Both the position numbers and the translations under genes were made by a program. The notes under the pieces were generated by a model. It worked only from the letters and a program-made list of their open reading frames with translations, had not been told where the DNA came from and did not search any database. Shown here one piece after another: positions 36,077-43,624 of a DNA stretch of 64,000 bases. How positions within the stretch are numbered: the stretch's first letter is position 1; every line of letters begins with the position of its first letter. This DNA comes from Rhizobium sp. Root483D2 (GTDB lineage: Bacteria > Pseudomonadota > Alphaproteobacteria > Rhizobiales > Rhizobiaceae), in NCBI RefSeq assembly GCF_001426685.1, contig NZ_LMFB01000020.1:81784-145783 (forward strand), in the 5' to 3' direction.

Positions 36077-36634
36077 ATGACAAAACTGATCGGCATTTCC
36101 GGAAGCCTGCGAAAGGGCTCGTTCAACACCGCTCTCTTGAAAGCGGCCATCCCGCTTGCGCCCGAGGGTGTGACGTTTGCATCCGGCACGATCGAGGGCA
36201 TTCCGCTCTATAATGCCGATATCGAGCGCGAAGGCGTACCGCAGGCAGTGCAAGCGTTGAAGGACCAGATTGCCGCTGCCGATGGCGTCATCCTGTTCAC
36301 GCCGGAATATAACAATTCCATTCCCGGTGTCTTCAAGAACGCCATCGACTGGGCGAGTTCGTCGATGACGGGTGCGCCCAACATCTTTGCCGGACGCGCC
36401 TTTGCCCTTGCCGGGACATCGCCCGGGCCGTTCGGAACGCTGCTCAGCCAGAATGCCTGGTTGCCGGTGCTGCGCACGCTCGGCGCCGACCTCTGGTCGG
36501 GCAAGCGGCTGATGCTGCCGAAGGCGGGGTCGCTGTTCGACAAGGACGGCCAACTGACCGACGAAGAGGCCACGGCAAGGCTGAAAGGGTTTGTCGAGGC
36601 TTTTGCGGCCTATGTGGCTGCGAAACCGGCATAA
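36077..36634 (+). CDS. NADPH-dependent FMN reductase (quinone/azo-reductase-like)
   Basis: A 185-residue flavodoxin-like protein. The FMN phosphate loop is GISGSLRKGSFN at the N terminus, and TPEYNNSIPGVFKNAIDW fits the second flavin contact. Family members (ChrR, YieF, WrbA-related) carry out two-electron reduction of quinones, chromate or azo dyes, which avoids radical formation. ATG 36077 is preferred; a GTG two codons upstream is closer to the AAGGA. Its neighbours are two VOC proteins of the MhqO type, which supports a role in quinone detoxification. Confidence 0.86.
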   Translation: MTKLIGISGSLRKGSFNTALLKAAIPLAPEGVTFASGTIEGIPLYNADIEREGVPQAVQALKDQIAAADGVILFTPEYNNSIPGVFKNAIDWASSSMTGAPNIFAGRAFALAGTSPGPFGTLLSQNAWLPVLRTLGADLWSGKRLMLPKAGSLFDKDGQLTDEEATARLKGFVEAFAAYVAAKPA

Positions 36635-36710
36635 GGTTTCGCGGGAACATCAATCCTCGCTGAAGGCTAACATATTTGCTTTTTTTGATCGTTTAAAGCC
36701 TTCATTTCTT

Positions 36711-36828
36711 CCGTCATGCCCGCCCGTGTGGCGGGCATCCAGCCAGCTCAAGTCCTTGAGCTGAAAGGGTCTTTTGACCCGACGGACGTCGGGTCGCTGG
36801 ATCCCCGCCACAGGGGCGAGGATGACGG
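36711..36828. repeat. Inverted-repeat element, family A (copy 2)
   Basis: The ends CCGTCATGCCCGCC and GGCGAGGATGACGG are inverse copies with mismatches. The centre has two hairpins, AGCTCAAGTCCTTGAGCT and GACCCGACGGACGTCGGGTC, shared with the copy at 41.0 kb. The element lies between the convergent FMN reductase and fusion genes. Confidence 0.75.
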
Positions 36829-36892
36829 AGAGTGGGGTATCGCTCTCGCAGATCATTATTTCAGGGATCGGCGCTGGCCTTTACAAGGGGCA

Positions 36893-38449
36893 TCAGTTCC
36901 CGGGCAATTCCAGCCAATCGCGAACGGCCTCAGCATCCATCGGGCCGATCTCGTGGCCGGCCTTCAGCGTGACGGTCGTGAGCGTCGCGCCCGCCTTGCG
37001 CAGGACGTCCTCCAGCGGCGCGGCGTAGCGGGAATAGCCATCGGTCTTGCCGGTCACCGTCAGGATTTCGGTGCCGGAAAGATCCGCGTGCGGCACCGTG
37101 TCGAGCGGGTTCATCATGCGCAGAAGGGCTGCCTTATGGATCAGTCCGGGGTGCAGCAGCATGGTGGCGATCAGCATGTTGGCGCCGTTGGAATAGCCGA
37201 CGAACACCATCTTTTTGCGATCGAGGCCATAGGCTGAGACGGCTCCATCGATCATCGCGACGAACGCTTCGACTTCCGAGGCGATGTCCTTCTGGTCGAA
37301 GGTGAAGGGCGTCAGCCTGCGGAAGAAGCGCGGGTGGCCTTCCTCGGTGCTGCGGCCTCTGAGGCTGAGAAGCAGCGCGTTCGGGGCAATCCGGCGGCCA
37401 AGCGGCAACAGGCTGGTTTCGTTGGCGCCGCTGCCGTGCAACAGCACCAAGGTCGTGCCATCGGGATGATCCGCCTGGTGCAGGCGGTGGATGAACGGCA
37501 GGTCGCGCTCGGTGAAGCGCTCCTCGCCGGGCAGTCCGAACTGCGGCAGCATTACAAGGCTGTCCTGTTGATTTCCGCCGAAATGTTCGGGCACGAACAG
37601 TTTGGTTCCGAGCGTCTGCAGGCTTTCGTCCACCGTCATGCCCGGCGCATCGGTGGCGAATTCGAACAGCGTTCCGCCGGGCTCGCGAACATAGAGCGAA
37701 TAGAAATATTTGCGGTCATGGGCGTTGATTTCACCGGCATCCTCGGCCTCGAGCTGCACGCGCAAGGCCTTCACCGCATCCTCGCTTCCGGCGCGAAAGG
37801 CGATATGGTCGATCGTGCCGGTGCCGGGCGCCGCCGTCCAGAAGCCGCCGGCATCGCGCACATCGATGATATCACCGGAATCTGAGACAAGGCGCCGGAT
37901 CGCGTCGGTCCTGTCAGCCTCGGCATAGCCGAAATGGCGGGCGACAAACGCGGCGGTGCCATCGGGCGTCGCCGTCAGGATCGTTGCGCCGCGCAGCCGC
38001 CGGATTGCGTCCTGCTGCGGAATATCGGATGTGACATGCAGGGCAGGGCCGGTCACGGCCTCGCTGCCCACAAGCTTGACGATAACGCCATCCGGATCCT
38101 TCAGCCGGATGACCGGCTCGCCGAATTCATGCGTCGGTCCGGTTGCCGTCACATTGTAGCGAAGCGCCCGGGTGAGCCAGAAACCGAGGCTGTCCGGGGC
38201 GATGGCAAAGGCGATCTCGCTGGGCTGGCCATGTCCGACACGGCCGGGCGCGCCGTCCTCCCAGACGAGAAATGTCACCAGCGATCCCGGTGATCCGGTC
38301 TCGTCGCCGTAGATCAGATGCAACTGTGCTGCGTCCTCGAAACCCGCCGTCCGCTTGACGAGGCGCAGCCCGAGAAAGCCCGTATAGAAATCGACGTTGG
38401 GCTGAACTTTGCGCGTGATCAGGGTAATATGGTGAATGCCGCTTGTCAT
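36893..38449 (-). CDS. Fusion of MhqO-like VOC dioxygenase and MhqD-like alpha/beta hydrolase
   Basis: A 518-residue two-part protein. Residues 1-290 form two VOC modules: SGIHHITLITRKV with His7, TIDHIAF with His215 and LFEFATD with Glu263 fit the metal site of a ring-cleaving dioxygenase. Residues 310-518 form a phospholipase/carboxylesterase-type hydrolase with LVLLHGSGANE, nucleophile Ser420 in GYSNG, Asp470 and His499. In Bacillus these functions are separate genes, mhqO and mhqD, in one quinone-responsive regulon; here they are one chain. ATG 38449 has GGAAG at short spacing; an upstream extension to 38575 has no family match. A 21-base tandem repeat precedes it. Confidence 0.84.
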   Translation of the reverse strand: MTSGIHHITLITRKVQPNVDFYTGFLGLRLVKRTAGFEDAAQLHLIYGDETGSPGSLVTFLVWEDGAPGRVGHGQPSEIAFAIAPDSLGFWLTRALRYNVTATGPTHEFGEPVIRLKDPDGVIVKLVGSEAVTGPALHVTSDIPQQDAIRRLRGATILTATPDGTAAFVARHFGYAEADRTDAIRRLVSDSGDIIDVRDAGGFWTAAPGTGTIDHIAFRAGSEDAVKALRVQLEAEDAGEINAHDRKYFYSLYVREPGGTLFEFATDAPGMTVDESLQTLGTKLFVPEHFGGNQQDSLVMLPQFGLPGEERFTERDLPFIHRLHQADHPDGTTLVLLHGSGANETSLLPLGRRIAPNALLLSLRGRSTEEGHPRFFRRLTPFTFDQKDIASEVEAFVAMIDGAVSAYGLDRKKMVFVGYSNGANMLIATMLLHPGLIHKAALLRMMNPLDTVPHADLSGTEILTVTGKTDGYSRYAAPLEDVLRKAGATLTTVTLKAGHEIGPMDAEAVRDWLELPGN

Positions 38450-38500
38450 GTCTTCCGATCCGTTGCTTTGACCGCACAAAAGCAGCAAACAGAGTGCGGC

Positions 38501-38542
38501 GCCAGCACTTCTGCGGAAACAGCCAGCACTTCTGAGGAAACA
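38501..38542. promoter_or_regulatory. Tandem 21-bp repeat upstream of the VOC-hydrolase fusion
   Basis: Bases 38501-38521 and 38522-38542 are direct copies that differ at one position (CTGCGG against CTGAGG). The unit contains CCAGCACTTCTG and GGAAACA. The spacing equals two turns of DNA, so bound proteins would sit on the same face. It lies 50-95 bases before the fusion gene start on the minus strand, where an operator would be expected. Confidence 0.55.
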
Positions 38543-38589
38543 GATTGTCCACCGCATGAACACGCGGACTGCCAACGTTCGCCGCCGTC

Positions 38590-39456
38590 CTAAGCGATAT
38601 CCGGCCGGTCCTTCGCCAGGAACGCCTTGAAGGCATCGGCATAGTCCGGATGCCAGCGCGACAATGGCGGACGGTTTTCAACGATATCGCCGGCTGCCCA
38701 AAGGATGCGTTTTTCATCGGTCGGACGGGCCACGTCATTGTCGGGGCACAGAATGTAGAAATCGCCGCCTTCCAAGCTTTGCATCATGAAATCGACCGTC
38801 TCCTGCGACGTCCAGGCGGCATCCGGCTTTTCCGTACGGCCGTTTGCGGTGAGCCCGGTATAGACGAAGCCGGGGATCAGCAGATGCGCCGTGATGTTGC
38901 AATCGGCGGTGTTGCGCAGTTCATGTTGAAGCGCTTCCGTAAAGGTTTTGACGCCGGATTTTGCGACATTGTAGGCGGGGTCGCCGGGTGGGGTGGTGAT
39001 GCCCTGCTTGGAGCCGGTATTGATGATCAGCCCGCTCTGGCCATGGGCGATCATGGCGGGCGCAAAGATGCGCGCGCCGTTGATCACGCTCCAGAGATTG
39101 ACCGCGAACACTTTTTCCCAGGCTTCCTGGCCGCCGAAAATCGCGCTGCCGGGCTGGATACCCGCATTGTTCATCAGCACATGCACCCGGCCAAAATGTT
39201 GGACGGCTGCCTGTTCGAGCGCCTTCAGCGATTCGATATCTGCCACATCCGTGGCGATCGCGACGGCATTGGCGGGCCCGTGCGGGGAGAGCGCCGACGT
39301 CTCGCGCGCTGCCGTGTCCAGCCGCTCGCCGGGCAGGTCGGCCAGGACGACCTTCATGCCGAGGCCAGCGAAGCGTTTGGCTGCGGCAAGGCCGATCCCG
39401 GAGGCGGCGCCGGTGACGACGGCAACGTGATGATTGGCGAAGGCTGGATGATTCAT
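38590..39456 (-). CDS. Short-chain dehydrogenase/reductase
   Basis: A 288-residue SDR. TGAASGIG is at residues 15-22, NNAG is present in HVLMNNAGIQPG, and the catalytic Tyr and Lys are in YNVAKSGV, preceded by NTGSKQG. The C-terminal part is longer than the classical 250 residues and contains FYILCPDNDVARPTDEKR. ATG 39456 has GGAAGAG upstream; the ATG at 39477 has no site. It lies 140 bases upstream of the fusion gene on the same strand. The substrate is unknown; carbonyl detoxification would fit the context. Confidence 0.84.
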   Translation of the reverse strand: MNHPAFANHHVAVVTGAASGIGLAAAKRFAGLGMKVVLADLPGERLDTAARETSALSPHGPANAVAIATDVADIESLKALEQAAVQHFGRVHVLMNNAGIQPGSAIFGGQEAWEKVFAVNLWSVINGARIFAPAMIAHGQSGLIINTGSKQGITTPPGDPAYNVAKSGVKTFTEALQHELRNTADCNITAHLLIPGFVYTGLTANGRTEKPDAAWTSQETVDFMMQSLEGGDFYILCPDNDVARPTDEKRILWAAGDIVENRPPLSRWHPDYADAFKAFLAKDRPDIA

Positions 39457-39647
39457 TTGCTCTTCCGTCTCGTTCATGCGCTGATGATCGGGCTTACCGG
39501 CCCGAGCTTGAGCGGAAAACTAGGCGCGCGATGTGGAGAAGTCCACACTTGCGCTTGAAACGCCTCTTGCCCGAACCTGGAAAGGCTCTAATTTTCAGCG
39601 GGAATCAATGACCTGGTCTCCCGCCGGACAACGCTTAGAGGACCCGA

Positions 39648-40403
39648 ATGGCTGCGCCGAAAACCCGGAACAACCGACAGACGCCATGCGAACAATGTCC
39701 CTTGCGGTCACTCCCGCATTTCCGCGAATTCCAGCCGGAGGAGCTTGAGTTCGTGTCCAACTTCAAGACCGGCGAACTGGCTGTCGATGCCGGCACCACG
39801 ATCCTGGTGGAGGGATCGCACAGCGCCCATCTCTTCACCGTGCTGTCGGGCTGGGGGTTCCGCTACAAGATGCTCGATGACGGGCGCCGGCAGATCCTGA
39901 ACTATATGATGCCGGGCGACCTGATCGGCCTGCAGGGCAGCCTGATGGGAGAGATGCAGCATTCGGTCGAGGCGCTTTCGCCGGTGACCCTCTGTGTCTT
40001 CGAGCGCGACAAGCTCGGCACGCTCTACCGCAACTATCCCGATCTTGCCTATGATCTCACCTGGATTGCCGCACAGGAGGAACGCATTCTCGATGAAAAC
40101 CTCCTGAGCATCGGGCGGCGTTCGGCGCTGGAGCGGGCAGCCTATCTGCTCGCCTTTCTCTATCAGCGCGCCAAGGCCAGCAATCTATTCAAGGGCGAAC
40201 GCGTGTCCATTCCGATCACGCAGCAGCACGTTGCCGATACGCTGGGATTGTCCATCGTCCATACCAACAAGACGCTGAAAAAGCTCGGCGAGCGCAAGCT
40301 CATCCGCTGGGCGGATCGCGGCTGCGATATTCTCGACGACGAGGGATTGATGAAGATTTCGGGTTGGGAAGGCTATCGCGAGCAGCATCGCCCGTTCATC
40401 TGA
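39648..40403 (+). CDS. Crp/Fnr-family transcriptional regulator
   Basis: A 251-residue regulator. The cNMP-binding-like beta barrel covers about residues 30-145 (VDAGTTILVEGSHSAHLFTVLSGW), and the C-terminal winged helix contains ITQQHVADTLGLSIVHTNKTLKKL. The N terminus has CEQCPLR (Cys14, Cys17) but not the full set of four cysteines needed for an Fnr-type iron-sulfur cluster, so oxygen sensing of that kind is doubtful. AGAGGA precedes ATG 39648. It is divergent from the SDR gene and followed by a lone receiver protein. Targets are unknown. Confidence 0.87.
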   Translation: MAAPKTRNNRQTPCEQCPLRSLPHFREFQPEELEFVSNFKTGELAVDAGTTILVEGSHSAHLFTVLSGWGFRYKMLDDGRRQILNYMMPGDLIGLQGSLMGEMQHSVEALSPVTLCVFERDKLGTLYRNYPDLAYDLTWIAAQEERILDENLLSIGRRSALERAAYLLAFLYQRAKASNLFKGERVSIPITQQHVADTLGLSIVHTNKTLKKLGERKLIRWADRGCDILDDEGLMKISGWEGYREQHRPFI

Positions 40404-40559
40404 AGGCTGATTTCAACGATCCCGGTCTCAAAGCTGCCGGTGCGGAATTGCGCCGCTACGTGTCTTATTTAAATGCCGTCGCGGCATTCTTGTCCTACTT
40501 GTCGGTTTCAAGCCCGCGCTCGACCAGCGCAGGGTGATTTGCAGACAGGACCCCTATCG

Positions 40560-40943
40560 GTGACGCCCACGGAAATTCCAGTGTCGATCAAACGTGTGCT
40601 GGTGCTGGAAGACAATTTCATCATCGCCATGGAAGCCGAAGACATTTTGAAGTCGATCGGCGTCGATTATGTCGAGATTGCCGGAAATGTGGCCGAGGCA
40701 GAGGCTCTGATCGCGGAGAAGTCCTTCGATTTCGCCCTCCTTGACGTCAATCTGGGTTCGCAAACCAGTTTCGACTTTGCCGCCATCCTGATCGAACGCG
40801 GCGTCGCCTTCGGTTTTGTCAGCGGTTACGGCGATGATTTCGTCTTTCCGCCGGCATTGCGCGACATTTCCCGCATCACCAAACCGTTCAACGAAAGCTC
40901 GGTTGCAGGGCTTCTCGCCACTGCCGTTGCCAGCGGTTCGTAG
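40560..40943 (+). CDS. Single-domain response regulator
   Basis: A 127-residue receiver-only protein. VLVLEDNFIIAMEAEDIL opens the fold, the phospho-acceptor Asp is in ALLDVNLGS, and the Lys is in RITKPFNE. The likely start is GTG 40560 with AGGA nine bases upstream; other starts are GTG 40581 and ATG 40473. It follows the Crp/Fnr gene by 156 bases on the same strand. No kinase is next to it. It resembles the receiver at 15975 in size and motif but shares little sequence. Confidence 0.82.
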   Translation: MTPTEIPVSIKRVLVLEDNFIIAMEAEDILKSIGVDYVEIAGNVAEAEALIAEKSFDFALLDVNLGSQTSFDFAAILIERGVAFGFVSGYGDDFVFPPALRDISRITKPFNESSVAGLLATAVASGS

Positions 40944-41014
40944 CAGGCTGCTGAAAAAAGCATCATTCAGCAATTCTGCAGGTCACTCGGGACATTGCGC
41001 GAACTGCAAATTCC

Positions 41015-41130
41015 CCTCATCCCCGCCCTTGTGGCGGGGATCCAGCCAACTCAAGTCCTTGAGTTGAAAGAGTCTTTTGACCCGACGGACGTCGGGTCAC
41101 TGGATCCCCGCCACAAGGGCGGGGATGAGG
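41015..41130. repeat. Inverted-repeat element, family A (copy 3, perfect arms)
   Basis: The arms at 41015-41045 and 41100-41130 are perfect 31-base inverse copies. Between them are two smaller hairpins, CAACTCAAG/CTTGAGTTG and GACCCGAC/GTCGGGTC. The 116-base unit therefore folds into a three-armed structure. Copies 1 and 2 share the inner GACCCGACGGAC module. Confidence 0.8.
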
Positions 41131-41219
41131 GTGGATGAGGTTTGGCTCTTGCGAATAATTTCATTCCAGGGTTTGTCAGCATCCTGGTACAGCGCTATTC
41201 CCGCCTTGCGTTCATCCGG

Positions 41220-41254
41220 ACCGCCTTTTTGGCGCGCGCAACCGGCGGTTTTTT
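41220..41254 (+). terminator. Possible terminator in the gap before the RND operon
   Basis: ACCGCC at 41220-41225 pairs with GGCGGT at 41244-41249, followed by six T. The loop of 18 bases is long and contains GGCGCGCGC. The rest of the 471-base gap between the receiver gene and the RND operon holds the repeat at 41015 and no gene that I recognise. Confidence 0.35.
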
Positions 41255-41414
41255 CTATGCTTGTCTTAAAAATCCGCATACCTTCTCTTTGACCGTCACT
41301 GCGTGGCCGTCGCCGGTATGAGGGGCATATCAGCTTATCGTGTAACGAATGATTTCCGTCGATCCCATCCGCTTGTCATGGATGCGGGCCGCGTATATTG
41401 AGGGGCCACAATAA

Positions 41415-42548
41415 ATGGTTCGGCTTGAATATCGGAATGAGCGGGCGCAGATGAGTGAACAACGGAAATTCCCCGGGCGCGGCTGGTGGCTGGTGCCGCT
41501 TGCAGCCTTGGTTCTGACGTCCTGCGAGGGCGAAACCAAGCCGCGGGAAACGGCAAAGATGGCGGTGCGGACGCAGAGCGCCGAATTCGCCGATCACCGG
41601 CAGACCGTGACGCTGACCGGCGAGGTCGTCGCCCATGTGCAGACCAATCTCTCCTTTCGCGTCAGCGGGCAGATCACCGAATGGCTGGCGGATGTCGGTT
41701 CGCATGTAACGGCGGGCGAGGTTCTGGCCCGGATCGATCCCAGCGAACAGAAGGCGGATGTCGAGGCGGCCGAGGCGGCGGTGCGCGCAGCCGAAGCGCA
41801 GGTCCGTCAGGCATCCTCAGCTTTTGAGCGGCAGAAGTCCCTCTTGGCGAAGAATTCCACTACGCAGGAAACCTTCGATCAGGCACAGACGGCCTTGCAG
41901 ACGGCTCAAGGATCGCTCGATTCGTCCAAGGCGCTGCTGGGCACGTCGCGTGATGCGCTGTCCTACACGGAACTGAAGGCGGATGCCGATGGCATCATCA
42001 CCGTGCGCAATGCCGAGACGGGTCAAGTGGTTCAGGCCGCGCAAACGATGTTTTCCGTGGCGCGCGACGGCCCGCGCGATGCGATCTTCGACGTTTACGA
42101 ATCGCTGTTGTTTGAAAAACCCTCCGAGCCGAAAATTCAGCTCTCGCTGGTCAGCGATCCCTCGGTCAAGACGGAAGGCGTGATCAGCGAGGTCTCGCCG
42201 ACCATGGATACGGCGACGGGAACCGTGCGCGTCAAGATCGCCATGGATACGACGCCCGACCGCATGACGCTCGGCGCTCCGGTGATCGGATTTGCCAGCT
42301 CGAAACCGGCCAAACTGATCAACCTGCCCTGGACTTCGCTGTCTGCCCTGGATGGCCAGCCGGCCGTCTGGGTGGTCGATGGCAAGGATGGCACGGTCAG
42401 CCGCAAGCCGGTGAAGGTCGCGTCCTACGAGACGGGACGGGTGCTGATTTCCGAAGGGATTGAGAAAGGCGAGAACGTGGTGGTCGAAGGGGCGAAGATG
42501 CTGCGTCCCGGCCAGTCGGTCGATGTCATCAAGGAGCAGGCGCCATGA
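41415..42548 (+). CDS. RND efflux periplasmic adaptor (lipoprotein, first)
   Basis: A 377-residue membrane-fusion protein. A hydrophobic segment ends in the lipobox LTSC (Cys37), so the adaptor should be anchored to the inner membrane. Next come a lipoyl half (VVAHVQTNLSFRVSGQI), a coiled-coil hairpin rich in Ala, Gln and Glu near residues 110-190, and a beta-barrel region. ATG 41415 has GAGGGG upstream; ATG 41451 would give a shorter, more usual lipoprotein signal. It overlaps a second adaptor gene by four bases. Its role is to link the RND pump to an outer-membrane channel. Confidence 0.86.
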   Translation: MVRLEYRNERAQMSEQRKFPGRGWWLVPLAALVLTSCEGETKPRETAKMAVRTQSAEFADHRQTVTLTGEVVAHVQTNLSFRVSGQITEWLADVGSHVTAGEVLARIDPSEQKADVEAAEAAVRAAEAQVRQASSAFERQKSLLAKNSTTQETFDQAQTALQTAQGSLDSSKALLGTSRDALSYTELKADADGIITVRNAETGQVVQAAQTMFSVARDGPRDAIFDVYESLLFEKPSEPKIQLSLVSDPSVKTEGVISEVSPTMDTATGTVRVKIAMDTTPDRMTLGAPVIGFASSKPAKLINLPWTSLSALDGQPAVWVVDGKDGTVSRKPVKVASYETGRVLISEGIEKGENVVVEGAKMLRPGQSVDVIKEQAP

Positions 42549-43624
42549 ACCGGATATTGCTCGGACTGCTGTTTGCACCCATCACGCTCCTCGTTCTCAC
42601 CGGTTGCCAGAAAAAGGAAGAACCGGCGGAAAAGGCCGCCCGTCCGGTGCTGTCGCAGATCGTGGTTGCGCAACAGCTGCCGGCTCCCAGTTTTGCGGGC
42701 ACCGTGCAGCCGAAGATCCAGACCGATTTCGGGCCGCGTGTGACCGGCCTGCTCGTCGCCCGCGATGTCGATACCGGCGATACGGTGACGCAGGGCCAGC
42801 TTCTGGCGGCGCTCGATCCGACTTCGCTTGAACTGGCCGTCGGATCGGCACGGGCCGATCTTGCAAATGCAGAAGCGACGCTTGCCAATGCGGTTTCCGT
42901 CGAGCGGCGCACGAAGGCGCTGTTCAAGATCGGCACCGAAACGCAGGCTTCGGTTGAGAGCACAGAACAGGCAAGTGCTGCGGCGGATGCCTCGGTCGTC
43001 CAGGCGCGCGCGTCCCTCTCCAAGGCCGAAGAGCAGCTTTCCTATGCGCAGATCAAGGCGGCATTCGACGGTGTGGTGACGCAGACCGGCGCGGAGGTCG
43101 GCCAGGTGGTTGCCGCCGGTGCCGCTGTCGTCACCGTCGCCCGCCCGGATGCGCGCGATGCCGTGGTCGATGTTCCCGATGGCAACGCGCTCTTGCCGGT
43201 GGGCACGCCATTCCTGGTGTCCCTGCAGATCGACCCGGCGATCATGGTCGGCGGAACGGTGCGTGAGGTGGCGCCGGCAGCCGATCCGGCAACGCGCACG
43301 CGCCGCGTCAAGATCGCGCTGGACAATCCACCGGCCGCCTTCCGTCTGGGAACCACGATCACCGCCACGCTGAAGGAAGCCATTGTCGAACAGCTGGTGC
43401 TGCCGGCAACCGCGATCCTGGAGCGTGACGGCAAATCCTATGTCTGGGTTGTCGATGAGGGCGGCGCGACGGTCAAGACCCGGGAAGTGGTGACCGGCGC
43501 GCAGGCTGCCAACGGGATCGTCATCACCTCGGGCATCGAGCCCGGCCTGCGGGTGGTGACGGCCGGTGTGCACAGCCTTGAGGACGGCCAGAAGATCAAA
43601 GTTGAAGACGAGGCGCAGTCATGA
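42545..43624 (+). CDS. RND efflux periplasmic adaptor (lipoprotein, second)
   Basis: A 359-residue adaptor with the lipobox LTGC (Cys21) right after a short signal segment. The lipoyl and hairpin regions are visible in FGPRVTGLLVARDVDTGDTV and the Ala/Glu-rich stretch that follows. It differs in sequence from the first adaptor, so this is not a recent duplication. The start overlaps the upstream gene and its own end overlaps the pump gene (ATGA). Two adaptors for one pump recall TriAB of the TriABC pump in Pseudomonas. Confidence 0.87.
   Translation: MNRILLGLLFAPITLLVLTGCQKKEEPAEKAARPVLSQIVVAQQLPAPSFAGTVQPKIQTDFGPRVTGLLVARDVDTGDTVTQGQLLAALDPTSLELAVGSARADLANAEATLANAVSVERRTKALFKIGTETQASVESTEQASAAADASVVQARASLSKAEEQLSYAQIKAAFDGVVTQTGAEVGQVVAAGAAVVTVARPDARDAVVDVPDGNALLPVGTPFLVSLQIDPAIMVGGTVREVAPAADPATRTRRVKIALDNPPAAFRLGTTITATLKEAIVEQLVLPATAILERDGKSYVWVVDEGGATVKTREVVTGAQAANGIVITSGIEPGLRVVTAGVHSLEDGQKIKVEDEAQS

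Noticed and set aside
38450-38575. N-terminal extension of the VOC-hydrolase fusion with a signal-like stretch
   Set aside because: It reads through the tandem 21-bp repeat, has no family match, and the protein aligns with its family from the Met at 38449.
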